A stretch of 64,000 nucleotides of DNA from Fontibacterium universale (GTDB taxonomy: Bacteria > Pseudomonadota > Alphaproteobacteria > Pelagibacterales > Pelagibacteraceae). The translations under genes and the position numbers were made by a program. The stretch is taken from the NCBI GenBank assembly GCA_965236175.1, contig CBDEAT010000004.1, positions 62,001 to 126,000 on the forward strand, read 5' to 3'. The notes under the pieces were generated by a model. That model did no database searches. It was not told the origin of the DNA and was given only the letters and a program-made list of their open reading frames with translations. The first letter of the stretch is position 1. The number at the start of each line of letters is the position of its first letter. Below are positions 54,006 to 63,304 of this stretch, piece after piece.

Positions 54006-55092
54006 ATGAAAAGAATTGGTATTTTAACCTCAGGTGGCGATTGCGCAGGTTTAAATGCTGCTATGCGCTCCATTTTTTATCGTGCCAAAAAATATGGCAT
54101 GGAAGTTGTTGGTATTAAAGATGGCACTTTAGGTCTTATTCAAAGACCTGTTAATTCTATTGAACTGAATTATGAAATTGTCAGTGGATCTTTATTTAGA
54201 GAAGGTGGAACTTTTCTTGGCACCACTAATAAAGGAGATCCTTTTCATTTTAAGGGTGAGGATGGAAAGTATTCTGATGTGTCTGATAAAATTATTGAAG
54301 GTTATAAATTATTAAAACTAGATGGTCTTGATTGTCATTGGTGGCGATGGCAGTATGAAAATATTTAAAAAATTAGCAGATAAAGGAAAATTAAACATCG
54401 TTGCCATTCCAAAGACCATTGATAACGATGTCGGGGCAACCGAAAACTCCATTGGCTTTAACACTGCTGTTGCTGTTGCAACGGAGGCATTAGATAATTT
54501 ACACGCAACTGCAGCCAGTCATCATCGTGCTATGATTTTACAAGTGATGGGCAGAGATGCAGGTCATATTGCACTTAATACTGGAATTGCAGGAGGAGCG
54601 GATGTGATTTTAATTCCAGAACTTCCTTACACCATTGATGGAATAATAAAGAAATTAAATGAAATGAAGAAACATAACATTCACCATTCCCTTATTGTTG
54701 TGGCTGAAGCTGTAAAAACAGAACAGGGTGAAACATATATGATCCATTATGCAGATGGTGAAAAACGCCTTGGCGGAATTGGAGATTATATTGCTGAACA
54801 GATTATGAAAAAATCTGACATTGAATGTAGAGTAACCACATTAGGCCATGTGCAAAGAGGAGCACGACCTACTGCAAATGATCGAATTCTAGCAAGTGCT
54901 TTTGGGGTTCATGCCGTTGATTTACTAGTTCGAGGCAAATTTAATAGAATGGTTGCTTGGCAGAATAGACATGTGGTGGATGTTGCAATTGATGAGGCCG
55001 TTAATACTTATAAAGTCGTTGATCAAAATGAGGGGTTAGTTGATACCGCTTTTGCTTTAGGTATTTATATTGGCACTACTGATTCAGTATAA
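54006..55092 (+). CDS. pfkA: 6-phosphofructokinase (one frameshift)
   Basis: PFK phosphorylates fructose-6-phosphate, the committed step of glycolysis. Motifs are complete across a one-base shift near 54330: RIGILTSGGDCAGLNAA, then VIGGDGSMKI, PKTIDNDVGATENSIGF, MGRDAGHIAL, and TLGHVQRGARPTANDR. GGDGS has the Gly typical of ATP-dependent enzymes, while PKTIDND has the Lys typical of PPi-dependent ones; this mixture occurs in group III PFKs, usually ATP-using. Joined length is about 361 residues. The donor is therefore uncertain. A pyruvate kinase gene 1.2 kb away supports a working lower glycolysis. Confidence 0.92.
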
Positions 55093-55174
55093 TTTTTAGA
55101 TATATTTTTTAAGCTTAAAACTTACACTAAAATTATCTATCAAATTTCAATATTTTATAAAGTGGGAGAAAATA

Positions 55175-55553
55175 TTGCCACTAGATAAAGAGTCATTATC
55201 AAATATTAGTTCATATTTATTTGAGGAGTTTTTAAAACATACCGATAAATATAAAACTGTTTCCTATTTTCGCAGATCTCCAGGCGGAAGTTTATTAATG
55301 TTTAAAATTATGCATAATTATTTTTTAAACAAAGATCTTCATGTTGAAGAATTAATTAGAAAAGTGCCTATCAGCATTGCTTCAAGACTTTCATTATTTA
55401 CTTTAATTGATAATGCAGTGAAAAAAGGAATTTTAAATAAAAGAAAGCTCTGCAGGAGGTGATAAAAGAAAAAAGAGTATTACCCCTTCAGATATTTTTA
55501 TCAAAGAATATAAAGATTGGTTGCATCATTATATTAGCGAAATTAACTCTTAA
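55175..55553 (+). CDS. Winged-helix (MarR-like) protein 1 (one frameshift)
   Basis: The frame starts at a TTG (55175) with a GGGAG site eight bases upstream and no usable ATG. It encodes FRRSPGGSLLMFKIMHNYFL...VEELIRKVPISIASRLSLFTLIDNAVKKGIL. After a one-base shift near 55445 it continues ESSAGGDKRKKSITPSDIFIKEYKDWLHHYISEINS. The helix, turn, recognition helix and D-K-R-x-K-x-I-x-P wing match a MarR-like winged helix, where the wing usually reads DKRSK. Total about 125 residues. It is paralogous to the next gene. Target genes unknown. Confidence 0.62.
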
Positions 55554-55640
55554 AAAAAACCTCAATAAATTCAAGGCAAAAAGACCTGTAAAAAAAAAAA
55601 CAGTTTGCCATTCTAATTTTGAATTATCTAAAATTTGCAA

Positions 55641-56054
55641 ATGGCTAAAGTATTAAAAATTAAAAAAAGCCTAAATAAAAATATTCCCTTACCTGAGTTG
55701 TATGTGCAAAATTTATTTTACACATACACTAATGATACTTTTAAAGAAGTTAATTATTGTCGAGCAGATCTAACGCGCCATTTGATGTTGTTAAAAGCTA
55801 TGGAATATAACCTTGGCAAACGTCCATTGCGTTTTGAAGATTTAATTGAGGCTATTCCAACAAATGTTTGCTCCCGTTCACATAAGGTACATTGTATTAA
55901 TGATTTATGCGAGAGAGGTATTTTTGAGAGAAAAGAAAATCCAACTGATAAGAGATCAACAATTATTATCCCTTCTAAAAAAACGAATGATCAGTATTTA
56001 AAACTATTTAATCTTTATAAAAATACGATTAAATTATTTGATTTTGAACAATAG
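55641..56054 (+). CDS. Winged-helix (MarR-like) protein 2
   Basis: The 137-residue protein (MAKVLKIKKSLNKNIPLPEL...) has the same arrangement as its neighbour: LTRHLMLLKAMEYNLGKRPLRFEDLIEAIPTNVCSRSHKVHCINDLCERGIFERKENPTDKRSTIIIPSKKT. The NPTDKRSTIIIP wing is MarR-like. I chose ATG 55641 over an in-frame TTG six bases earlier. The two genes form a tandem paralogous pair about 90 bp apart. They lack an obvious effector domain and so may be pure DNA-binding dimers. Confidence 0.68.
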   Translation: MAKVLKIKKSLNKNIPLPELYVQNLFYTYTNDTFKEVNYCRADLTRHLMLLKAMEYNLGKRPLRFEDLIEAIPTNVCSRSHKVHCINDLCERGIFERKENPTDKRSTIIIPSKKTNDQYLKLFNLYKNTIKLFDFEQ

Positions 56055-56060
56055 TTATTC

Positions 56061-56259
56061 TTATTTAAATATCTTAAAAAACAAAGAGACAATAATTGAA
56101 ATAACGATGCAGGTAATGATAGGGAAGTAGAAAGAATATTTCTCACCCTTCACACTAATATCCCCAGGCAATCTGCCAAGGGGAATTTCCTTAGCAAGTG
56201 GCCAAAATAATCCAACGAATTAATATTAAGATGCCAATGAGGATGAGTGCTTTTTGCAT
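56061..56259 (-). CDS. DUF2905 family small membrane protein (frameshifted)
   Basis: The reverse strand from ATG 56259 encodes MQKALILIGILILI, then one base over FWPLAKEIPLGRLPGDISV and KGEKYSFYFPIITCIVISII. The PLGRLPGD and FYFP segments are the DUF2905 signature. Deleting one base near 56205 gives about 65 residues with two helices. Its ATG overlaps the pyruvate kinase stop (TAATG), so it is translationally coupled to pyk. Function is unknown. Confidence 0.72.
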
Positions 56260-57672
56260 TAGTTTTTACCTAATTGATAAAGTCTTATCATGTTTGTCAT
56301 TTTCGATTTACCAAATGGTAAACCTGCTGTGATAATAGCATAACCTCCAACTTTAGTTAATTTTCTAGATTTAATAATTTCCTTTGAGATTTCCATCATC
56401 TCTTTCCAGTTCTTAGCATCGCTATTGGTAATAGAAGTAATGCCCCACAGTAATGACAATTGCCTTGAGATATTAATATGTGGAGAGATCGTTATAATTT
56501 TTGCAGAAGGTCTTATAGCTGAGATTAATTTTGCAGTATTGCCTGTAACTGAAAAACCAATGATGGCTTCAACTTTAATGTTGTAAGCAATATCTTTGAT
56601 TGCAAGGGCGATTGCTTTAACGGGTTCATTGTTAATTTTAGTATTACTTTTAAATAACTGTTATATTTTCTTTTTTATATTTTTCAGTTGAGACAATAGT
56701 TTTCTTCATGGCTTGAACTGCTTGAAGGGGATATTTTCCAACGGCTGTTTCAGCAGATAACATCACAACATCGGCTCCTTGAAATACGGCAGTTCCCACA
56801 TCGTTAATTTCAGCACGCGTTGGTTTATTATTTTCAATCATGCTCTCAAGCATTTGCGTTGCAATGATTACGGGTTTACCAAGTTCAGAACATTTTTTAA
56901 CAATATCTAATTGAACATGCGGCACTTCATTAGCACCGATTTCAACGGCAAGATCACCTCGTGCAACCATAATGGCATCTGAAGTATTAATAATGTCTTT
57001 AATATTTTTAATAGCACTTTTGTTTTCAATCTTTGCAATAATGCCGATATCTTTTGAAATAAGTTTTCTTGTTTCTTTGATAATTTTTGAATTTTTTACA
57101 TAAGAAAGCGCAATCCAATTGCAGTTTAGTTTTTTTGCAATTTGAACATCGCGTTTATCTTTTGCTGTTAGATTATCAAAATCAACTTCAAGTCCTGGAA
57201 TATGAATGCTTTTAAAGTTTTTAATAACACAATCATTTTGACAAATCGTTTGAATGGAGTTTTTTGCAAGTTTTGCAATTTTAAAGACGAATTTCCCATC
57301 ATCAATTAGGATTTTATTACTCTTCTTAATTTTTTTAAAAATTTCAGGGTAGGGAAGGTAAACTCTACTTTGACTGCCTATTTTTTTATTTAGATCAAAA
57401 TTAAAAGTGTCTCCTTTTTTTAATGAAACTTGATTGCCTAAAATTTTACCAATTCTAAGCTTAATCCCTTGTAAATCTGCAACAATTGCAATGGGCTTTG
57501 TATTTGCTTTTTCGCAGTCTCTAATAATTTTTACAATTTTTTCAATACCCGTTAAATTATGACTAAAGTTAATTCTAAATCCATCCACACCTGAGCGGAT
57601 TAAACTATTAATAATATTTTTCTTAAATATTGCAGGGCCTAGGGTTGCTAGAATTTTTGCTTTTTTATCCAT
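56259..57672 (-). CDS. pyk: Pyruvate kinase (one frameshift)
   Basis: Pyruvate kinase makes pyruvate and ATP from phosphoenolpyruvate. Motifs are KAKILATLGPA, GVDGFRINFSH, ILIDDGKF, IAKIENKSAI with the catalytic Lys, MVARGDLAVE, ATQMLESMI and MLSAETAVGKYP. The frame breaks near 56655 (after TEKYKKENITV) and continues one base over as EPVKAIALAIKDIAYNIKVEAIIGFSVTGNTAKLIS to the stop at 56259, the C-terminal allosteric domain. I start at ATG 57672 (MDKKAKIL) because upstream in-frame sequence is not Pyk-like. Length about 470 residues, normal. Confidence 0.92.
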
Positions 57673-57847
57673 TAACTTAGTTTCAATATAAAGATGCCAT
57701 TTTGGCAAATGTAAGATGTTTATGATATATTGGTTAATTGTTGACACGTATTTGCTATGACATTTAACTCAACCTGAGCTTATTCAGCTTATCATGTTGC
57801 TCATAGTATCTATTTATTATTATTTACAATTTTCCGCGGGGCAGATT

Positions 57848-58201
57848 TTAATTAAAAATTTTGTTTTTCAAATATAACGGCAGTGCAATCGCTTCATAAA
57901 TTATAAAAAACACTTGAAATAATATTGGCTGCTTTAGAATTTTTGCAAGGGTTTTGAACCTATCAATTTCATTCCAAATAATTAAAAAAACTTTAGCGCC
58001 AGCAATTAATTCGCCATTCACCATTGCATGCATTCTGCGCATTAACTGATCTTTAGTTTTTTTTGTTTCGATATAGGCTGAAATATTGTCATTAATATTC
58101 ACCCACTGAATAAGAGGATTTTTAATCTTAGTTTTATAATAATTAATTTCTCTGTTACAAATGGAGCAGGACTGATTAAAATATATTTTTATATTTTGCA
58201 T
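57848..58201 (-). CDS. DUF393 (DCC) family thiol-disulfide oxidoreductase-like protein
   Basis: The 117-residue protein has the DCC motif region IYFNQSCSICNREINYY, with CxxC at Cys12-Cys15 and Asn in place of the usual Asp, followed by WVNIND and an IAGAKVFLIIWNEI segment typical of DUF393. Members are thought to be thioredoxin-like disulfide oxidoreductases. It lies between pyk and a CBS-domain gene, all on the reverse strand. Family confident; substrate unknown. Confidence 0.85.
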   Translation of the reverse strand: MQNIKIYFNQSCSICNREINYYKTKIKNPLIQWVNINDNISAYIETKKTKDQLMRRMHAMVNGELIAGAKVFLIIWNEIDRFKTLAKILKQPILFQVFFIIYEAIALPLYLKNKIFN

Positions 58202-58230
58202 CTCCTTAATAATTAAATTTTAATTTAAAA

Positions 58231-58830
58231 TTAATCTTCGCGGTCGTAGCGTTTATTATCGCGTAACGTCATTACACCTGCAATACCAATAATTAAAAAT
58301 ATCCCTGAAAATATAATCACTAAATTTTTCTCCTCAAATATATCAAGAAAAACTCCAAGCCCCGTAGAAAGAACTAGAAAAACTGAGACCATAATTTGAT
58401 AACGAACTACATTTTTATGTTTTTGTTTTATTTCTAAATTAGTTTGCATTTCTGCATTTAAAAAGTCACGAATAGAAAAAAAATCAGTGAGTACATTGTT
58501 TTGATCCACAACTGGCATATGGCGAATATTGTTATTTTTCATAACCCCAATTATGCCATTGATATTATCATCTAGTTTTGCAGATATAATTTTACTAGTC
58601 ATAATATCTTTAGCCGTTGTTAAATCAGCATCCATCGCCTCAACAACTAATTTTGAAACGATGTCTCGTTCTGAGACGATGCCAATTAATTTATAATTAT
58701 CATCAACAATAGGAACTGCGCCAATTTTTTTATCTTTTAAGGCTAAAGCAATTTCGCTAATAGGGGTTTCTAATTTAAAAGAAAAATTTTCTTTTATATT
58801 TTTTATATTTCTTAAGGTTGAAATTTTCAT
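58231..58830 (-). CDS. CBS-domain protein with two C-terminal membrane helices
   Basis: The 199-residue protein has two CBS domains (residues about 10-70, GAVPIVDDNYKLIGIVSERDIV, and 75-130, IRHMPVVDQNNVLTDFFSIRDF). A basic linker and two membrane helices follow (about 143-163 and 169-188). CBS pairs bind adenosine nucleotides and sense energy state, so this may be a membrane-tethered sensor. It is 29 bp upstream of the DUF393 gene. I see no attached transporter domain. Unknown output. Confidence 0.8.
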   Translation of the reverse strand: MKISTLRNIKNIKENFSFKLETPISEIALALKDKKIGAVPIVDDNYKLIGIVSERDIVSKLVVEAMDADLTTAKDIMTSKIISAKLDDNINGIIGVMKNNNIRHMPVVDQNNVLTDFFSIRDFLNAEMQTNLEIKQKHKNVVRYQIMVSVFLVLSTGLGVFLDIFEEKNLVIIFSGIFLIIGIAGVMTLRDNKRYDRED

Positions 58831-58887
58831 ATTTTAGTTAATATAAATTTTATAAGAAATATATTACATATTTGTTAAATTAAAATA

Positions 58888-59082
58888 ATGCGAAAGATTG
58901 TAACATTAAAGACAGGAAACACGTCTTGGTGGAAAAATATAAAATATCGAAGAGAAGCCGCAGCAGATCTTAAAAAATATCGAAAATTAGGCTTAAAAAT
59001 TTTAAAAATTAAAACCTACCGTTTGCAGAGTCCTAATAGTCTCATCTATTCCGATTACCAGTTATCTAAACTGCAAGATTGA
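58888..59082 (+). CDS. Small basic protein of unknown function, 64 aa
   Basis: The product MRKIVTLKTGNTSWWKNIKYRREAAADLKKYRKLGLKILKIKTYRLQSPNSL... is highly basic with no membrane segment or cysteine. The lysine/arginine-rich helix (YRREAAADLKKYRKLGLKILK) could bind nucleic acid, but that is speculative. It is divergent from the CBS gene by about 60 bp and precedes a flavodoxin-like gene by 55 bp. Family not recognised. Confidence 0.5.
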   Translation: MRKIVTLKTGNTSWWKNIKYRREAAADLKKYRKLGLKILKIKTYRLQSPNSLIYSDYQLSKLQD

Positions 59083-59137
59083 AAAAACTTTAAGTTCTAT
59101 TAATTAAAAGTAAATTATTTTATATTAAATTAACTTC

Positions 59138-59707
59138 ATGAGTAAAATTTTCATAGTTTATGGTCACTATAGTGATCAATCTTTTAATGCAGCAATACGC
59201 GATACTTTTATAGAAACTGCAAAACAGCAAGGTCATAGTATTGATTGTGTGGATTTGTATAAGGAAAATTTTGATCCTGTATTTCGAGGCGAAGAACCTG
59301 ACAAAACTGTTATCGATCAACGCGAGCGAATAAAAAAATGTGACACCATTGTTTTAATTGCACCCATTTGGAATTTTAGAATGCCAGCAATTCTTGAGGG
59401 CTGGATTGATAAAGTATTAGCACCGCCCTTTGCATTCACTTTTAAAAAGTTGTGGGGAAATTATGGTTATCCAATCGGTAATTTAAAAGATAAAAAAGCA
59501 GTTATTTTTTGCACTTATGGCTCTCCGCGTCTTGCAATTACAACTTTCTTTTTAAACTTGCCGATCCGAAGATTAAAACGAGGGGTATTTCATATTTGTG
59601 GCATAAGAGATATTAAATATAGAAGATATTTCGCGGTTCCTTTCGTAACTCCCGAGGAGCGAGTTGAATTTTTACAAGATGTAAAACAAACCGCTCAAAG
59701 TTTATAA
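59138..59707 (+). CDS. NAD(P)H dehydrogenase (quinone), NQO1/KefF-like flavoprotein
   Basis: The 189-residue protein has the flavodoxin-like fold of NQO1/KefF enzymes: IFIVYGHYSDQSFNAAIRDTF, VDLYKENFDPVF, IAPIWNFRMPAILEGWIDKVLAPPFAFTF and YGSPRL. The WNFRMPAILEGWIDKV block contacts FMN/FAD and is typical. Such enzymes reduce quinones by two electrons. It is 34 bp upstream of an ATP-grasp gene on the same strand. The quinone substrate is inferred. Confidence 0.87.
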   Translation: MSKIFIVYGHYSDQSFNAAIRDTFIETAKQQGHSIDCVDLYKENFDPVFRGEEPDKTVIDQRERIKKCDTIVLIAPIWNFRMPAILEGWIDKVLAPPFAFTFKKLWGNYGYPIGNLKDKKAVIFCTYGSPRLAITTFFLNLPIRRLKRGVFHICGIRDIKYRRYFAVPFVTPEERVEFLQDVKQTAQSL

Positions 59708-59741
59708 TTGAAATAAATTGAGTTAAGTTTTAATTAAAATT

Positions 59742-60662
59742 ATGAAAGCTTATATTATCCATGAAAATGAGGAGTGGTCTTTACCTCTAAAAGAGCAATT
59801 GCAAAAATTATCAGTGCCCTTTGAAGATTGGCACATGGCAAAAGTTAATTTAAATACCGCCTCTATTCCACCCAATGGAGTTTTTTATAATCGGATGAGC
59901 GCTTCTTCCCATTCACGAGGACATCGCTTTGCACCAGAATATACAGCGGTGATTTTAAATTGGTTATCTTTTCATAACAGACGAATTATCAATGGTGAAA
60001 ACGCACTTGCTTTAGAAATTAGCAAATCCTTACAATATAAAAAATTAAATGAACAAAATATTAAAACACCAAAATCTATTTTTTGTTCTGGAAAAGCAAA
60101 TATCTTATCTGCAGCAGATCATTTTACCAAACCCTTTATTACTAAGCACAATAGAGCTGGACGTGGACTTGGGGTGAAATTATTTCAAAATAAAATTGAA
60201 CTTGAAAAGTATGTAAATGGGGATCAATTTGAAGATTCAATTGATGGTATTACAATTTTACAAGATTATATTGAAGCGGATCCAAAAGTAGTGACTCGCG
60301 TTGAATTTATAAACTCTAAATTTTATTATGCAGTTCAAGTGGATGCTAGCGATAGTTTTGAATTATGCCCAGCCGATGCCTGCAATGTTGAAGCACAATT
60401 TTGTCCAACTAATCCAGACGGCAATAAATTTATGATTGTTAAAAACTATCAAAATCCACTGATAGAAAAGTATGAAAAATTTTTAAAAGCTAATCATATC
60501 GAGATTGCAGGCATTGAATATATGCTTGATAAAAATGGTGAAAGCTTCACCTATGATGTGAACACTAATACAAACTATAACTCTGTTGCTGAAAAAATTT
60601 CAGGTCAGTTTGGAATGTTAAAAATTGCACAATTTTTAAAAGCAGAACTTGAAAAGTTATAA
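59742..60662 (+). CDS. ATP-grasp (RimK-like) ligase of unknown substrate
   Basis: The 306-residue protein has the ATP-grasp fold: an N-terminal domain (NRMSASSHSRGHRFAPEYTAVILNWL), then PFITKHNRAGRGLGVKLF (ATP-binding lysine and glycine loop), TRVEFINSKFYYAV and the metal site GIEYMLDKNGESFTYDVNTNTNYN. ATP-grasp ligases join carboxylates to amines or thiols; RimK relatives add glutamate or other amino acids. No LysW-like or peptide partner is nearby. It sits between a quinone reductase and a PspC gene. The substrate is unknown. Confidence 0.85.
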   Translation: MKAYIIHENEEWSLPLKEQLQKLSVPFEDWHMAKVNLNTASIPPNGVFYNRMSASSHSRGHRFAPEYTAVILNWLSFHNRRIINGENALALEISKSLQYKKLNEQNIKTPKSIFCSGKANILSAADHFTKPFITKHNRAGRGLGVKLFQNKIELEKYVNGDQFEDSIDGITILQDYIEADPKVVTRVEFINSKFYYAVQVDASDSFELCPADACNVEAQFCPTNPDGNKFMIVKNYQNPLIEKYEKFLKANHIEIAGIEYMLDKNGESFTYDVNTNTNYNSVAEKISGQFGMLKIAQFLKAELEKL

Positions 60663-60683
60663 ATAATTTATATAAAACAGGCT

Positions 60684-60890
60684 ATGCAAGACAAAGACAA
60701 TAATTTGTACCGTAGTAGTGATGATAAATTCTTTGCAGGGGTTTGTTCAGGTATGGCGCACAAGTTGGGCTTCAGTAAATGGGGTTTGCGTTTTGCATTT
60801 ATAATTGGCGCATTTTTTTATGGAGTGACTATTTTAATTTACATCATCTGCTGGATGGTTTTTAAAGCGCGTCCAACTTTCAATCGTTAA
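60684..60890 (+). CDS. PspC-domain small membrane protein
   Basis: The 68-residue protein is a bare PspC domain: YRSSDDKFFAGVCSGMAHKLGFSKWGLRFAFIIGAFFYGVTILIYIICWMVF. The GVCSGMA motif and the two-helix end are characteristic. PspC domains take part in envelope stress responses, but this one stands without PspA or PspB. It lies 21 bp after the ATP-grasp gene and 22 bp before the asparaginase gene. Confidence 0.85.
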   Translation: MQDKDNNLYRSSDDKFFAGVCSGMAHKLGFSKWGLRFAFIIGAFFYGVTILIYIICWMVFKARPTFNR

Positions 60891-60912
60891 GTCTTTTTTT
60901 TAAATTTAAATT

Positions 60913-61911
60913 ATGAGTGAAGAAAATATTAAGTTTGCTGATTTAGTTACATCTACGCGAGGTAATATTGTAGAAAATATTCACCAAGGTGTTGCAGTTG
61001 CAATGGATTCAGAAGGACGAGTGATAAAAAAATGGGGAGATATTACAACTGAAATATTTCCACGTTCTGCACTTAAACTTATTCAAACATTTGGAATTAT
61101 AACAACAGGTGCTGATAAAGGTTTGAAATTAAGCGATGAAAGAATTGCATTTGCAACATCCTCTCATCACGCAGAACCCATTCATCTTGATATGGTTAAG
61201 TCTTGGCTTGCTGAATTAGAATTAGAAGAGGAAGATTTAATGTTAGGACCTGCTTGGCCGCTTAGCCAGAAAAGAAAAGATTATATAGTTAGACATGAAG
61301 GTCGAAAGAGTAGAATTTATCATAATTGTTCTGGAAAACATTGCGGACAATTATCTATTTGCAAACACAGTAAATTTAAAACTTTAAATTATCACGATCC
61401 AAAACACCCCTTGCAAAAACTATTTATAGAAAATTTAGAAAAGTTAGCTGAAGTTAAAATTAAAAATATTGGAATTGATGGCTGTAATTTACCAGCACCA
61501 AGTTTACCCCTTAATCAATTTGCAAAAGCTCTGACAAAGTTTGCAGATCCTTCAAAATTAGAAGGGATTGAACAAAAAGCGGTTATTAAAATATTTGAAT
61601 CTTGCGTAAAACATCCATTATTATTTGGTGGATCTGAGAGCGTGAATTCTATTTTAACAAAGAGTAGTAACAAAAAAGTTCTAGTTAAAAATGGTGCGGA
61701 TGGTGTCTTTATAGCAGTCGTTCCAGATGAAAAAGCAGTGCTGGTTGTTAAGATCAAAGATGGCAATATGAAAGCGGCTGAGGTTGCAATCGCTGGATTA
61801 TTAGAAGAGATGAAATTTTTAAATAACGATAAGACTAAAAAATTAAAAAGTCAGCCAATCTTAAACTCAACTGGTGCAAAGATTGGAAAAATGGAGTGGA
61901 TTTCGCGTTAA
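60913..61911 (+). CDS. ansA: L-asparaginase of the rhizobial (AnsA/ReAV) family
   Basis: The 332-residue protein belongs to the rhizobial-type asparaginases, unrelated to the E. coli enzymes. It has the SxxK pair Ser52-Lys55 (FPRSALKLIQTFG), SSHHAEPIHLDMV, the zinc-ligand region HNCSGKHCGQ and DGCNLPAPSLPL with the third ligand Cys. It hydrolyses asparagine to aspartate and ammonia. It follows the PspC gene by 22 bp and precedes the serine-glyoxylate aminotransferase by about 50 bp. Length and motifs are complete. Confidence 0.92.
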   Translation: MSEENIKFADLVTSTRGNIVENIHQGVAVAMDSEGRVIKKWGDITTEIFPRSALKLIQTFGIITTGADKGLKLSDERIAFATSSHHAEPIHLDMVKSWLAELELEEEDLMLGPAWPLSQKRKDYIVRHEGRKSRIYHNCSGKHCGQLSICKHSKFKTLNYHDPKHPLQKLFIENLEKLAEVKIKNIGIDGCNLPAPSLPLNQFAKALTKFADPSKLEGIEQKAVIKIFESCVKHPLLFGGSESVNSILTKSSNKKVLVKNGADGVFIAVVPDEKAVLVVKIKDGNMKAAEVAIAGLLEEMKFLNNDKTKKLKSQPILNSTGAKIGKMEWISR

Positions 61912-61960
61912 AAGTTAATTTACTTATTCTTTTAGTATGGTTTATTAACTTTTATATTTT

Positions 61961-63138
61961 ATGGCAAAATCAAATTCTTTTCGACCAGGCAAACACTTAT
62001 TACAAGTTCCAGGACCTACCAATATTCCTGATCGAGTTTTAAGAGCAATGAGTTTTCCAACAATAGATCATCGCGGTCCAGAGTTTGCAGAAATTACAAA
62101 AAGAGTTTTAGACAGAATTAGAGGAATTTTTAAAACTACTCAGCCTGTTATTATATTTCCAGGTTCAGGAACAGGAGCTTGGGAAGCTGCAATTGTAAAT
62201 ACTTTAAATCCTTATGATAAAGTATTGATGTTTGAAACTGGACAATTTTCATCATTATGGGCAGAGCAGGCAAAAAAATTTAATTTAGAAGTTGAACTTG
62301 TACCAGGCGATTGGCGCACTGGAGCAGATCCAAAGATTGTTGAAAAAAAATTAAGTGAAGATTCGTCGCATAAAATAAAAGCAGTCTTTGCTTTGCACAA
62401 TGAAACATCCACAGGCGTTTCAAGTAACATTGCAAAAATTCGACAAGCAATGGATAGCGCAAAACACCCAGCACTATTAATGGTTGATACAATTTCATCC
62501 CTTGCTTCAATTGATTATTGTCACGATGATTGGAAAGTCGATGTAACAGTATGTGGATCACAAAAGGGATTGCTATTACCTCCAGGACTTTCTTTTAATG
62601 CTGTAAGTCAAAAAGCTTTAGAGGCTTATAAAAAATCTACGATGCAAAAATCATATTGGGATTGGAAACCCATATTTGACAAATAATAAAGACGAATGCT
62701 TTTCCATACACGCCACCAGTAAATATGTTTTTTGGTCTAGATGAAGCAATCGATATGTTAAATGAAGAGGGATTAGAAAATGTTTTTAAACGTCACACAA
62801 GATTAGCGGAAGCAACAAGAGTTGCAGTTAAGGCTTGGGGTCTTGAGATTTTAGCAAAAAATCCGGATGAATATTCAAATACTATTACTGCAGTTCTGCT
62901 TCCACAAGGACATGATTCCGACAATCTTCGAAAAATTATTTATGATGAATATAATATGTCTTTGGGAATGGGCTTAAATAAAGTGAAGGGGAAAGTATTT
63001 AGAATAGGCCACCTTGGAGATTTTAATGAACTTATGTTGGCTGGAGCTTTAGCTGGCGTTGAGCTAGGACTTAGAAAAGCAAAAATTCCACACAAAGCCG
63101 GCGGACTAATGGCTGCTATAGATTATCTTGCAAAATAA
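61961..63138 (+). CDS. Serine-glyoxylate / alanine-glyoxylate aminotransferase (two one-base shifts)
   Basis: This class V PLP enzyme converts glyoxylate plus serine to glycine plus hydroxypyruvate (SgaA type). The first part has LLQVPGPTNIPDRVLRAM, PGSGTGAWEAAIVN, HNETSTGVSS and the PLP lysine in CGSQKGL (Lys202). A stop after DWKPIFDK is followed one or two bases over by TNAFPYTPPVNMFFGLDEAIDML and the small C-terminal domain to 63138. Deleting one A near 62684 and one G near 62692 restores a continuous frame of about 392 residues. It fits C2/glyoxylate and one-carbon metabolism; alanine-glyoxylate use is possible. Confidence 0.9.
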
Positions 63139-63152
63139 ACTTTAGTAAATTT

Positions 63153-63179
63153 TTAGCGATTAAAATATTTAATCGTTAA
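63153..63179. terminator. Hairpin between the aminotransferase and katG
   Basis: TTAGCGATTAAA (63153-63164) and TTTAATCGTTAA (63168-63179) form a 12-bp stem with one G-T pair and a 3-base loop, 14 bp after the stop. No T run follows, so it may be a weak terminator. The rest of 63180-63304 shows nothing I can assign. Confidence 0.5.
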
Positions 63180-63304
63180 ATATATGGTGGTTAATTATCT
63201 GCGTCATTTTGTAATAAAAAAACTAAACCTAAAGTAGAAGTAAATTTATAGTTTGCTTAACATTAGATCTTTTATTTGTTAGAGAATCACTTCTTTTAAA
63301 AATT

